Shown here in pieces: positions 54,031-63,052 of a DNA stretch of 64,000 nucleotides (the first letter of the stretch is position 1; each line of letters begins with the position of its first letter). The notes under the pieces are model-generated. The model was given only the letters and a program-made list of their open reading frames with translations. It was not told where the DNA came from and did no database searches. Both the position numbers and the translations under genes were made by a program. Source of the DNA: CBDFGK01 sp965247075 (GTDB lineage: Bacteria > Pseudomonadota > Gammaproteobacteria > Pseudomonadales > Halieaceae); assembly GCA_965247075.1 (NCBI GenBank), contig CBDFGK010000002.1, positions 248,001-312,000 on the forward strand, written 5' to 3'.

Positions 54031-55295
54031 TTGTTACGTGGATCCAGCAGCGGGTAGCGCCGGTAATAGAAGTCGAAGCGTTCGTATAGCGACTCGGGCT
54101 TCACGCCAAAATCCCCTTCCAGATCGTACCGGATCTGGCCGTGCTTGCCACGGGGATTGGCGTCCAGATAGGCCTGCAACTGCGCCTCGGCGGCGGCGGT
54201 CATTTCAATTCCCGCCACTTCGTAGACTCGCCTCACCATGGCCATATCGTCGGCCATGAATTCGGGAAACAACACATCGATGGTTTGGCTGGCAGGCAGT
54301 TTGTCCAGGTCGCGCACACAACTGCGCAGCAGCTTTTCCACGCGGTCAATCCAGTAGTCCGCCAGTTCACGCATGTGCATCACCGGGTTGCGCATCCGTG
54401 AACCGTAGGCGAGCATGGTAATAGCCGAGGTAATCACCGCCACCGGATCGCGATGGGTAATGGCCACCGTCGCATCGGGAAATACGCTATGCAGCGGCAC
54501 CAATTGTTCCAGGTGTTGCGGGGATTTAAGTATCCACTGGTCGGGGCCGGCCTGGTGGCGCAGTACTTTGAGCATACGCTTGAGAAACCGGTAGTGCGGG
54601 GTTTGGTCGTGGCTCAAATAGTAGTCGCGCCAGCGTGGCACATTGGCGATCCACTCAAGCGTATAGGAGGAAAAATCCAGGTCCTGTAGTTCAATCTCCT
54701 CGTGAATGTGCGCTGGCGTCATGGCATGCATATTCTTTAGCAGCGGCAGCAGCGTGTCCTGCCTGGCCCAGGCCTCCGCCGTGCGCTGAAAGCGCGGGTC
54801 ATTTTTATCCCGGCTAGCGTTTTCGCCGGGGCTGGGTACCGGTTGGCGGCTTTCAAAATAAGGCATTGATCGGAAACGCCGGTCGGCGGCGATCAAATTG
54901 ACCAGGTGGGTAGTACCACTGCGCGGCAGGCCGACAATGATCAGCGGCTTTTCGATCTCTATGTCATCGACCTCGGGGTGCTGCTTGAGGTAGTCCATTA
55001 CCCGTAGCCGACTGGCCGCGTTCAGCACTTTTTCATTGAATACTGTGAGCTTGCCCAACTGGTTGGTATGAGGATCTTCGTCGGCACTTTGTAATTGCAC
55101 CGCCAGTCTCTCTTTGAAATCTTCCGGCCCGAAATCACTACAGCCTGTTTGCTGGCGCGCGGCGTCGAGTACCGCATCAACTGACAGGTAGACTTGCCGT
55201 GTTTTGCCAAACTCAAGTGCAGCTCGCTGCGCCTCGGTTCGCACGGGATGGGCCAGGTCTTTGATGCGGAGGTCAGCGTTGTTCAACTCAGCCAT
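54027..55295 (-). CDS. PAPS-dependent sulfotransferase family protein
   Basis: About 422 residues. The 5'-phosphosulfate loop is PLIIVGLPRSGTTHLVNLI, the 3'-phosphate region is VAITHRDPVAVITSAITMLA, and the substrate half contains ALEFGKTRQVYLSVDAVLDA. This is the Sulfotransfer_3-type group frequent in marine Gammaproteobacteria; its acceptors are largely unknown. The donor would come from the sat-cysC genes 4-6 kb away. GTGA overlap with the MBL-fold gene. From 55296 to 55442 no gene is seen. Confidence 0.82.
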   Translation of the reverse strand: MAELNNADLRIKDLAHPVRTEAQRAALEFGKTRQVYLSVDAVLDAARQQTGCSDFGPEDFKERLAVQLQSADEDPHTNQLGKLTVFNEKVLNAASRLRVMDYLKQHPEVDDIEIEKPLIIVGLPRSGTTHLVNLIAADRRFRSMPYFESRQPVPSPGENASRDKNDPRFQRTAEAWARQDTLLPLLKNMHAMTPAHIHEEIELQDLDFSSYTLEWIANVPRWRDYYLSHDQTPHYRFLKRMLKVLRHQAGPDQWILKSPQHLEQLVPLHSVFPDATVAITHRDPVAVITSAITMLAYGSRMRNPVMHMRELADYWIDRVEKLLRSCVRDLDKLPASQTIDVLFPEFMADDMAMVRRVYEVAGIEMTAAAEAQLQAYLDANPRGKHGQIRYDLEGDFGVKPESLYERFDFYYRRYPLLDPRNK

Positions 55296-55442
55296 TCTTA
55301 ATACCATCGTATTAATCGATAGATACCTTAGCGGAAATCATAGAATAATACAATCGTATTAATTATACTGCGTGCAGACTGCCCGGCGGCGAACTGGTCA
55401 TGGACCAACGAGCATGGTGTAGCGGCGTGTAAGCTGCAGTAA

Positions 55443-55826
55443 TTGAATATCCTGCGCGGCCCCCAGAGCACGCTATTCGGGCGCAACACCATCGGTGGCG
55501 CCATCGATATTACCACCGTCAAGCCAGACGAAAATCTGTCCGCCAAACTACAGGCCACGATGGGTTCAGATGACCGTCTTGATGCCAAGGCGAGTATCAA
55601 CCTGCCCCTGGCAGATGGCCTGTACAGCCGCATCTCTGTTGCTTTGCTGAACCGGGACGGCTACGTTAAACGCGGGTTCGACGGCAAGGAACTGGGAGAT
55701 GATGAAACACTCACCGCGCCTGGCCGTGTTGTGGGAGGCCTCAGACAGCGTCGATGTTAATTTCTCCATGGACTACACCAAGGATGGGGAAACCGGCCCG
55801 GGTGTGAGCCTGACCGGCGCGCGCTG
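55443..55826 (+). pseudogene. TonB-dependent receptor pseudogene, plug part
   Basis: It opens abruptly at NILRGPQSTLFGRNTIGGAI, the middle of a TonB plug, and continues to about 55740 in one frame. It then shifts frame to SVDVNFSMDYTKDGETGPGV and stops at SLTGAR. Signal peptide, TonB box and most of the plug are missing. The barrel continues at 58484 after an insertion, as the order of segments matches related receptors. Confidence 0.8.
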
Positions 55827-56159
55827 AATATCATCCGCGATGAAAGTTATAAGTACGTCCACTTCACCGCATTGCTGCCGTTATTTTTTGATTTGCGCGA
55901 CGATCCGAATGAGTTTCATAACCGCGCGCAAGACCCGAAATACCCAGGGCTGGTCCTGGAGTATGCGCAAAAACTGGTCTCCTGGCGGATGAATCACGAC
56001 GACCGCGCCTTGACCGAAACCTATCTGTCGAAGCGCGGACCGGTGACGCGGTATGTAGCGGTGCGGGTTGATGGTGACGACGGCGAAGACATCACCACTG
56101 CCGTCATTCCAGCGCAGGCTGGAATCCAGAAAGAAAAACGCAGAGGATTTAGCCGCTGA
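55827..56159 (+). pseudogene. Sulfatase / phosphonate monoester hydrolase C-terminal fragment
   Basis: The frame reads NIIRDESYKYVHFTALLPLF, FDLRDDPNEFHNRAQDPKYP, LVSWRMNHDDRALTETYLS. RDxxYKYVHF and FDLxxDPxExxN are the closing motifs of type I sulfatases and alkaline-phosphatase-superfamily esterases. The catalytic N-terminal part with the formylglycine site is absent. It is joined directly to the broken TonB receptor, so it came in with the insertion or was already a fragment. Confidence 0.72.
56106..56125. repeat. REP-like palindrome ATTCCAGC-GCAG-GCTGGAAT
   Basis: A perfect 8-bp inverted repeat with a 4-bp loop, inside CGTCATTCCAGCGCAGG. This is the same general form as the dispersed dRS3-type repeats (ATTCC-N-GGAAT) found in many proteobacteria. 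The end of the sulfatase fragment frame runs through it. Confidence 0.6.
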
Positions 56160-56344
56160 CATTATTGACGGCGGGGAGATGATAGTGACGGTGGTCGCGG
56201 TTACGGTGGTGGTACGGATGATGATAATGATGATGGCCACCAACTTTGATGCTACCATTTATGCCGCTATTCACTCCGCCGACCGCTAACGCGGCGGGTG
56301 AATTCAGGCATTATACGCAGAAAAACATCGAGGATGATAAAAAA

Positions 56345-56665
56345 ATGCCAAAAACAGCAGAAGAAGCCTACGAGGAAATTTTGGGTCGTATTCAAAAAGA
56401 AAGTAGTTCATTTTCGTCATGGTATTGTGGGATAACCGAAAATATAGAAAATCGTTTATTTGGCGACCACAGAGTACCAAGGAAGAATCATTGGTTTGTA
56501 TATCGTGAATGCACAGATAGTAATTCTGCAAGAAGAGTAGAGAGACGGTTGCTTAATTGTGGGTGTGATGGAGGTCCAGGCGGTGGTGGTGGTGGTGGTG
56601 GTGGTGGTGATGATGATGATGTGTTTGTATATGCGTATTTAAAAACATCAATAACATCACCATGA
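56345..56665 (+). CDS. Small GIY-YIG-like protein with polyglycine
   Basis: 106 residues. SSWYCGITENIENRLFGDH resembles the GIY-YIG core strand (W-Y-x-G-I-T-x-N followed by R-L-F-x-x-H), and ARRVERRLLNCGCDGGPGG follows where related small proteins carry a conserved Glu. Ten Gly and four Asp then come from a (GGT)9(GAT)4 microsatellite at 56582-56620. GAGGAT precedes the ATG by about 11 nt. It lies 89 bp before the GmrSD-type gene and may act with it. Family assignment is by pattern only. Confidence 0.5.
   Translation: MPKTAEEAYEEILGRIQKESSSFSSWYCGITENIENRLFGDHRVPRKNHWFVYRECTDSNSARRVERRLLNCGCDGGPGGGGGGGGGGDDDDVFVYAYLKTSITSP
56582..56620 (+). repeat. (GGT)9(GAT)4 microsatellite
   Basis: Trinucleotide tract inside the GIY-YIG-like gene, encoding polyglycine then polyaspartate. 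Copy-number changes keep the reading frame and only alter linker length. Confidence 0.9.
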
Positions 56666-56754
56666 AACACTCTAACAAACCACTCCGGTGGACGGCTTCG
56701 TCGCTCGTTGAACTTGGACTTTATGTTTAAAAGAGACAATGGAGTACTTAACAA

Positions 56755-58455
56755 ATGACAGAAACCACTAAAAAGAAATCATTGTCGGCTCATGAGTATC
56801 CTATAAGGAAGATATTTTGTGACGATTATCTGTTCCAAATACCAAATTATCAGCGCCCATATTCATGGACAACTGAGCAAGCTTCCGAGTTGGTCATGGA
56901 TTTGCAGGGCTACATCAAGGGTAAAAATGAGGATATAAAAACACTCAATCCATATTTTCTTGGAAGCATCGTCCTTGTCAAAGAAGATAAAGCAGACTCC
57001 GAAGTAATTGATGGTCAACAGCGCCTTATAACATTAACAATTCTATTTTCCGTTTTGCGACATCTTGTTGAAGATAAAGATATAAAAAATGAAATCACAG
57101 GGTATCTTGGACAAAAAGGTAGCAAATTGCTAAAAACAAAAAGCACGTTCAGAATTCTACTCAGACCAAGAGATAAGGAATTTTTTCAGAACAATATTCA
57201 GCATGATGGTGGCCTTGGTCAATTGTTGGACTCAAAAGATGAGCTAAAAGATAGTCCGTCTAATATAAAACAGAATGCTCAATGCATATATAATCTCCTA
57301 AAGAGTGAATCACAAAATGAGCTTATTAGGCTGATGCAATTCATATTAGTTGGTTGTTACCTTGTTGTGGTGTCTACGCCAGACATTGATTCTGCTTATA
57401 GGATATTCTCCGTAATGAATGATCGCGGTCTAGATTTAACAGCTACGGACATACTGAAATCCAATATCATCGGAGCAATTCCAGATCCAGAAAAGCAGAA
57501 ATACACTGACAATTGGGAGGATATAGAGGAAAGCATAGGAAGAGATAGCTTTAGCGATTTATTTTCACACATACGCATGATATACCGGAGATCAAAACCA
57601 CAAGGAACCCTGGTTAAAGAATTCAATGAACATGTCAATCCTAGCGGAAACCCTGAACAGTTTATCGATGACATATTGATTCCGTATTCAAAGGCATATA
57701 CAAATATTATCAATGAAGATTATTCAAGCGAGGAGAAAGCAGAAAGCATTAATGTGGTTTTAGGATGGTTAAATAGAATAGACAATGCAGACTGGATTCC
57801 ACCGGCAATTGATTATTTATCAAAGAACAGGAATGATCCGACAAAGCTTTTGAGCTTTTTAAAAAGTCTTGAAAGATTGGCTTCTTGTATGATGATATTT
57901 CGCGGAAATATAAACTATAGAATCAAGAGATACTCAGATTTGCTGGACTGGATTAGATCAGGAAAAGATGTTTTATCCGCCAAATCTCCTATCCATCTCT
58001 CAAATGATGAAATTGACAATACACTGTCTGCTTTAAACGGAAATATATATGAAAGCACTCGGACGCGACTAATGGTCTTGCTAAGACTTGACTCTGTCTT
58101 ATCTGATGCTTCTGCCCAGTACGACCGCAGAGTTATAACTGTAGAGCATGTTCTCCCTCAGAATCCAGAACCTTCTAGCGAATGGGTAACGTGGATCCCA
58201 GACGAAGAAAAAAGAAAAGGCCTTGTTCATAGGCTTGGTAATTTAGCCTTACTGTCAAGGGTAAAAAATAGCTCAGCAAGCAATTACGAGTTGGAGAAAA
58301 AGAAAAATTCATATTTTATGGTGGATGGGGTTTCACCTTTTGCAATAACAACTCAGGTTCTTGATAAGGATACATGGAATGAAAATGTTATTTTATATCG
58401 GCAGAAAGAATATATTGAAAAACTCACCAAAGAATGGAATTTGGTAAAAACATAA
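56755..58455 (+). CDS. GmrSD-type (DUF262-DUF1524) restriction enzyme
   Basis: 566 residues. The N-terminal DUF262 has LFQIPNYQRPYSWTTEQASE (nucleotide-binding IPxYQRxYxW) and VIDGQQRLITLTILF. The C-terminal DUF1524 has the His-Asn nuclease motif VITVEHVLPQNPEP and HRLGNLALLSRVKNSSASN. This is the single-chain form of the type IV enzyme that cuts glucosylated or other modified DNA, using the His-Asn-His centre. The gene is markedly AT-rich compared with its neighbours and sits inside a disrupted TonB receptor, both signs of acquisition. Confidence 0.85.
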   Translation: MTETTKKKSLSAHEYPIRKIFCDDYLFQIPNYQRPYSWTTEQASELVMDLQGYIKGKNEDIKTLNPYFLGSIVLVKEDKADSEVIDGQQRLITLTILFSVLRHLVEDKDIKNEITGYLGQKGSKLLKTKSTFRILLRPRDKEFFQNNIQHDGGLGQLLDSKDELKDSPSNIKQNAQCIYNLLKSESQNELIRLMQFILVGCYLVVVSTPDIDSAYRIFSVMNDRGLDLTATDILKSNIIGAIPDPEKQKYTDNWEDIEESIGRDSFSDLFSHIRMIYRRSKPQGTLVKEFNEHVNPSGNPEQFIDDILIPYSKAYTNIINEDYSSEEKAESINVVLGWLNRIDNADWIPPAIDYLSKNRNDPTKLLSFLKSLERLASCMMIFRGNINYRIKRYSDLLDWIRSGKDVLSAKSPIHLSNDEIDNTLSALNGNIYESTRTRLMVLLRLDSVLSDASAQYDRRVITVEHVLPQNPEPSSEWVTWIPDEEKRKGLVHRLGNLALLSRVKNSSASNYELEKKKNSYFMVDGVSPFAITTQVLDKDTWNENVILYRQKEYIEKLTKEWNLVKT

Positions 58456-58483
58456 CAATCGTATGCACTCGGACAGTAAAAAG

Positions 58484-58985
58484 CGCCGTTCCTCGCTATC
58501 AACTATGCGGGGCCAATCGATCCGGATACACCGCCGATGGCGACGATTCACAATATCGGCGCCAACCTGGTAGCCGGCGGCCCACCCGCTCCCTGCATTA
58601 TCCCACCGCTTACCGGAACCATTAACCTGGCGGTGCCCGGTTGTTATGACGATCGCTAACCGGCTATCGCGACCTGGAGAGCGATTTTGGCCGCGATGGT
58701 GATGGCTCACCCTTGAGGATATCCGAGTTTGTCGACGCCCTGGAACAGGATCAGTTCTCCCAGGAATTTCAGTTACTGGGGGACTCCTTTGACTCCAAAT
58801 TGAACTGGATTGTGGGGCTCTACTACTTCGAGGAAGAAGGCGACAACAAAAACACCCTGGATTTCACCGTGTCCAATTTCGTCAGCGGCGGCTTCAGCCG
58901 GCGGGTATTCCCGCCCCAGGTAGCCGGTGCCACGGCTCCTGCCGGCGCAGCGGGATTGGAGTTTTACCTGGGAAATCGCGGGTGA
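58484..58985 (+). pseudogene. TonB-dependent receptor pseudogene, barrel part
   Basis: It resumes the receptor broken at 55826. One frame gives INYAGPIDPDTPPMATIHN, PGCYDDR, then a stop. A second frame gives TGYRDLESDFGRDGDGSP, EQDQFSQEFQLLGDSFDSK and WIVGLYYFEEEGDN up to a stop at 58985. About 60 residues are deleted between the two frames and the rest of the barrel is gone. It is a decayed gene, convergent with sat. Confidence 0.78.
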
Positions 58986-58997
58986 TAGGGTCAGGCC

Positions 58998-60185
58998 TTA
59001 GCTATCGATACTCTGGTAGTAGTCGCTGAGAATCCTGGCCACTTCCGGGCGGGAGAACTCAGGCGGCGGCGCAATACCCTTACCCAGCATTTCCCGTACC
59101 GCTGTACCGCTGAGCAGCACAAAGTCGTCTTTGTTGTGATCCGGTGCGTCTTTCATCATCACCACTTTATCCAGCTTCTTGCTGTAGGCGGTGTGATCAG
59201 CGTTATAGATTTCCAGCTCCAGCGAACCGGCGGGAACTTCTTCGGCAAAGATCGTCTGCGCATCGAAGCCACCGTAGTAATCCCCTACCCCGGCGTGGTC
59301 TCTACCGACGATCAGGTGGGTGCAACCACAGTTCTGGCGGAACACTGCGTGTAACACCGCTTCTCTGGGGCCCGCATACAGCATATCGAAACCATAGCCG
59401 GTAACCATGACGGTATTAGCTGGGAAATACACCTCTACCATCTTGCGAATAGACGCGTCGCGGACTTCGGCAGGAATATCGCCCTGCTTCAATTTGCCCA
59501 GCAGCATGTGAATCAGAATGCCATCGGTACCCAGGTCTTCCATGGCCATACGGCACAGCTCTTCGTGGGCGCGGTGCATGGGGTTGCGGGTCTGGAAGGC
59601 AACCACCTTCTGCCAACCGTGCTCGGCAATCTCGTTGCGAATTTCCACGGCGGTACGAAAGGTATCCGGAAAGTCAGTCTGGAAGTAAGAGAAGTTCAGC
59701 ACCTGTATCGGACCGGACAACATGGTGTTGCCCAAACCGGTAAACGTTGCAACTCCGGGGTGATTCTCGTCCAGCGTACGGAAAATCTTTTCCGCCATGT
59801 CTTTGATCTGTTGCTCGGCAACCGCTTCAACTGCTTCCACATCCATGATCGCCAGCACCGGATTGCCTTCCACATTGGGATCGCGCAGGGCAATACGGCT
59901 GCCCGCCTCTACCCCGGTTTCGCTGGTCATATTGAGTATCGGTACCGGCAAGAACAGGCCGCCGGCCGTGTGCATGTTGTCGGCAACGCTGAGCGCATCG
60001 GCCAGGTTCATGTAGCCGGTAAGTGGATTGAAATAACCACCACCCATCATTACCGCGTTGGCGGCGGCAGCGGAGTTAAGCAGGATGGAGGGCAGACCTT
60101 CTGCCTCGGCCACCAGCGCGTGACGCTTTTCGCTGTCGTAAACAAACAGCGGATTAAGTTGGTCGGAACCGTGCGGTTTAATCAT
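58998..60185 (-). CDS. sat: Sulfate adenylyltransferase (ATP sulfurylase, Sat type)
   Basis: 395 residues. Conserved segments are VAFQTRNPMHRAHEELCRMA (the QxRNPxHxxH ATP loop), ILIHMLLGKLKQGDIP, GCTHLIVGRDHAGVGDYYG and the C-terminal FVLLSGTAVREML. This homo-oligomeric form makes APS from sulfate and ATP. I use the ATG at 60185, which begins IKPHGSDQLNPLFV; it lies 14 bp after the cysC stop. With CysC it provides PAPS; no CysH or sulfite reductase is nearby, so the supply appears directed at sulfotransferases. Confidence 0.92.
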   Translation of the reverse strand: MIKPHGSDQLNPLFVYDSEKRHALVAEAEGLPSILLNSAAAANAVMMGGGYFNPLTGYMNLADALSVADNMHTAGGLFLPVPILNMTSETGVEAGSRIALRDPNVEGNPVLAIMDVEAVEAVAEQQIKDMAEKIFRTLDENHPGVATFTGLGNTMLSGPIQVLNFSYFQTDFPDTFRTAVEIRNEIAEHGWQKVVAFQTRNPMHRAHEELCRMAMEDLGTDGILIHMLLGKLKQGDIPAEVRDASIRKMVEVYFPANTVMVTGYGFDMLYAGPREAVLHAVFRQNCGCTHLIVGRDHAGVGDYYGGFDAQTIFAEEVPAGSLELEIYNADHTAYSKKLDKVVMMKDAPDHNKDDFVLLSGTAVREMLGKGIAPPPEFSRPEVARILSDYYQSIDS

Positions 60186-60198
60186 GGGAATCTCTCGC

Positions 60199-60816
60199 TT
60201 ACCTGTTAATGATGTCGCGCTCGCGCAAGACATTCAGAATTATTTCAATTTCCTCGGTCAGGCTCTGCTGGTCGGAATGCAGGTGGATCTCTGGACTGTT
60301 CGGCTCCTCATAGGGATCGTCGATACCGGTGAAGTTCTTGATCTCGCCGGCGCGGGCCTGTTTGTACAAACCCTTGGGGTCGCGTTCCTCTGCGGTTGCC
60401 AGGGAGCAATCGACATATATTTCGATAAAGTCCATGCCCGCTTCTTCGTGCAGAACCCGCACCTGGTCGCGATCGGCGCGGTAGGGACTGATAAAACTGC
60501 TCAGGGCAATCACACCGCTATCCACAAACAATTTGGAAACCTCACCGATGCGGCGGATGTTTTCAGTGCGATCCTCGGCGCTAAAGCCCAGGTTCCTGTT
60601 AATGCCCATGCGCACGTTGTCACCATCGAGACGATAGGACAGCACACCCATGTCATGCAGGGTGCCTTCCAGTTCTACCGCCACGGTGCTCTTGCCACTG
60701 CCGGAAAGCCCGGTAAACCAGAGCGTAGCGCCTTTGTGGCCTACCAATTTGCCGCGATGTTCACGGGTAATATCGCCTTCGTGCCAATGTACGTTGGCTG
60801 CTTTCTGCTCAGCCAT
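60199..60816 (-). CDS. cysC: Adenylylsulfate kinase
   Basis: 205 residues. P-loop WFTGLSGSGKSTVAVELE, then SYRLDGDNVRMGINRNLGFS, ENIRRIGEVSKLF, ALSSFISPYRADRDQVR and the lid DPKGLYKQARAGEIKNFTG. It phosphorylates APS to PAPS. First gene of the cysC-sat pair, divergent from a LysR-type regulator across 103 bp, which suggests control by that regulator. Confidence 0.93.
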   Translation of the reverse strand: MAEQKAANVHWHEGDITREHRGKLVGHKGATLWFTGLSGSGKSTVAVELEGTLHDMGVLSYRLDGDNVRMGINRNLGFSAEDRTENIRRIGEVSKLFVDSGVIALSSFISPYRADRDQVRVLHEEAGMDFIEIYVDCSLATAEERDPKGLYKQARAGEIKNFTGIDDPYEEPNSPEIHLHSDQQSLTEEIEIILNVLRERDIINR

Positions 60817-60919
60817 GGGCTTGCTCCGTTGTCTAAAAGAGCGCCGAGGTTACGCCCATTACAGCTAGTTGTAAAACAGGTTATTATGGACAGTACTAAC
60901 GATTTTATAGGTAGGTCTC

Positions 60920-61801
60920 GTGAAGTTCACCCTCAGACAACTACAGATTTTTCTCGCCGTATCCCGCTTCGACAATATATCCAGAGCAGCAGAAAGCCTG
61001 CACATGAGCCAGTCTGCGGCCAGTGCTGCCCTGTTAGGCCTGGAAGCAACCTACGACGTACAATTGTTTGATCGGACCGGCAATAAACTTTCTCTCAACG
61101 CCATCGGCTGCACCGTGCGCAAGGAGGCGGAAAACCTGCTGGCGCACAGCCAGCGCTTTGAACAGATACTCAGGGATCACCGTGAAGTGGGCCATCTCAA
61201 GGTGGGTGCCAGCTTCACCATTGGCAATCATTTAGCCACACGCTACCTGGCCACTTACCTGGTCGACTACCCCGATGCCGATGTGCAGCTGGATATCGCC
61301 AACACACCGGAAGTGGTGGCGAAGGTGCTCAATTACGAGGTCGACCTGGGCATGATAGAAGGCGAGGTTCAGCACCGAGAGCTAGACCTGATACCCTGGA
61401 AGGAAGATGAACTGATGGTGTTTTGTGCCGCCAACCATCCCCTGGCGCAACAGAAATCCCTCAGCACCCGCGACATCAAGGCGGCAACCTGGATTGTGCG
61501 CGAGCCCGACTCCGGCGCCCGCCATACCTTTGACCGCGCCCTGGCCGAACTGTTGCCGGAGATGAATATCCACATGGAGTTCAAGCACAACGAGGCTATC
61601 AAAAATGCGGTTGAAGCCGGGCTCGGCATCGGCTGCCTGTCGCAAATAGTACTGGAGAGAAATTTCACCAATGGTGATCTGGTACCACTGCACCTTCCCA
61701 AGCGTGACATGCGCCGCACCTTTTACTTCGCCCTCCCCAAAGGCCGCTTCCACAAACAGGCAGCGGAGTCGTGGATGCAGATCTGCAGGGCGATGAGCTA
61801 A
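60920..61801 (+). CDS. LysR family transcriptional regulator
   Basis: 293 residues. The N-terminal winged helix-turn-helix is FTLRQLQIFLAVSRFDNISR with AAESLHMSQSAASAALLGLE. The effector domain begins LKVGASFTIGNHLATRYL. It starts with GTG at 60920. Divergent placement beside cysC-sat suggests control of PAPS synthesis, though it is closer in pattern to the CysL/YtlI style than to CysB (inference). Confidence 0.88.
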   Translation: MKFTLRQLQIFLAVSRFDNISRAAESLHMSQSAASAALLGLEATYDVQLFDRTGNKLSLNAIGCTVRKEAENLLAHSQRFEQILRDHREVGHLKVGASFTIGNHLATRYLATYLVDYPDADVQLDIANTPEVVAKVLNYEVDLGMIEGEVQHRELDLIPWKEDELMVFCAANHPLAQQKSLSTRDIKAATWIVREPDSGARHTFDRALAELLPEMNIHMEFKHNEAIKNAVEAGLGIGCLSQIVLERNFTNGDLVPLHLPKRDMRRTFYFALPKGRFHKQAAESWMQICRAMS

Positions 61802-61894
61802 TTTTCACAGACCCGGGTGTCATGGGTGACGCCAACACCGGTACAACCAGTGCTATGAATGATTATCTACCGGATAGTGTAAGCCCCAGCGGGG

Positions 61895-63052
61895 TTAGAG
61901 AATAAACTGCTGCCGGTAACGGGCGAACTGTCGGTGCAAGCCTTGCTCGGTATACCCGAATTGCCCCAGCGTATACTCATGGGGCGGGCGTAACTCTCGG
62001 CGATTAAAATCCTGCCACTGCGTCATTTCTGCTTGCGCCTGTTCGGTAAAGTCCATGTCAATAAAATCATAGACCTTCTGTATTTCAAGCAGCGGCTGAC
62101 GCACGGTGTCTTTGAACCAGAGGTCCAGAAAACGCTGCGCTCCTACCTGCCGGCGCACATCCATGGTGTGATTCATGCCCTGGGCAAACTTGCGGGCCCA
62201 CTGCCGCCCTGCTTCCTGCGGGTCTGCGCAATCAGAATAAATACTCCATATCTCTGAGATCATACTGGCCAGTGACGGAATGGTGTCCAGTGGGTCGCGG
62301 TGTGATTGCACAACCCTGGTGTCCGGAAAGACCTCAAAAACCAGGTCCATATAGTGCAGGTGATGGGGCGCCTTGATGGTCCAGCACTGCGCCGACTGCC
62401 CACTGCGCTTTTTCTGCCACTGCAAAAACTGCAGCAGCAGTTTTAGATACTCATAACCAGGCCGATGATCCTGTGCTTCAATCCAGCGGTCGAAAGTTGG
62501 CAGATTGGCGAAGGACTGCATGGTGAAACTATAGAAGCTCTGCTCCAACAACATGATGTCTTCATCCGGCCCCATGGCATCCATGGGATGCACGCTGAGT
62601 AAATCCGGATTGGCATCCAGCATCGCTTTCATCTCAGCTTTGCCATCTACAATACGCTGGTCCAGCCCGTCCGGGTCCCAGTCGAGAGCCGGACAGGGGA
62701 AGCGCGTTTCATACCAGAGCGGTGCGTACATACGATGGTCGGCCGCTATGGTGCGATGCAACATGGTGGTGCCGGTGCGCGGCAGGCCAACAATAACCAG
62801 CGGCTCAATAATCTGCTCATCCTGAATCTCAGGGTAGCGCTTGAGGTAGGCCTGCACCCGCAGGCGAGTGGCGAGTACATCAACCACCCGTTGCCGCAAC
62901 ACCACCGTGCCAATAGCATTGAGTTGTGCCTCATGCTCCAGCGAGTACAGCAACTGCTGCAGCGGCTCGCTGTGGCTATCATCGCCAAAGTCGTGCAGCT
63001 CATCCACGGCGCAGGCTTCTTCAATCAAACTATGCGCTTGCCAATCTGTCAT
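61895..63052 (-). CDS. PAPS-dependent sulfotransferase family protein
   Basis: 385 residues. The phosphosulfate loop is PLVIVGLPRTGTTMLHRTIA, the 3'-phosphate region is VVQSHRDPLDTIPSLASMIS, and WTIKAPHHLHYMDLVFEVFP lies before it. It is related to the sulfotransferase at 54027 but clearly divergent. The ATG directly follows the stop of the DUF1214 gene, so the two are co-translated. The acceptor substrate is unknown; sat-cysC nearby can supply PAPS. Confidence 0.85.
   Translation of the reverse strand: MTDWQAHSLIEEACAVDELHDFGDDSHSEPLQQLLYSLEHEAQLNAIGTVVLRQRVVDVLATRLRVQAYLKRYPEIQDEQIIEPLVIVGLPRTGTTMLHRTIAADHRMYAPLWYETRFPCPALDWDPDGLDQRIVDGKAEMKAMLDANPDLLSVHPMDAMGPDEDIMLLEQSFYSFTMQSFANLPTFDRWIEAQDHRPGYEYLKLLLQFLQWQKKRSGQSAQCWTIKAPHHLHYMDLVFEVFPDTRVVQSHRDPLDTIPSLASMISEIWSIYSDCADPQEAGRQWARKFAQGMNHTMDVRRQVGAQRFLDLWFKDTVRQPLLEIQKVYDFIDMDFTEQAQAEMTQWQDFNRRELRPPHEYTLGQFGYTEQGLHRQFARYRQQFIL

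Noticed and set aside
56271..56305. Hairpin containing GCTAAC, considered as an integron attC site
   Set aside because: The paired arms and core do not fit the attC consensus, the GCTAAC is in the loop, and no integrase or cassette array is present.
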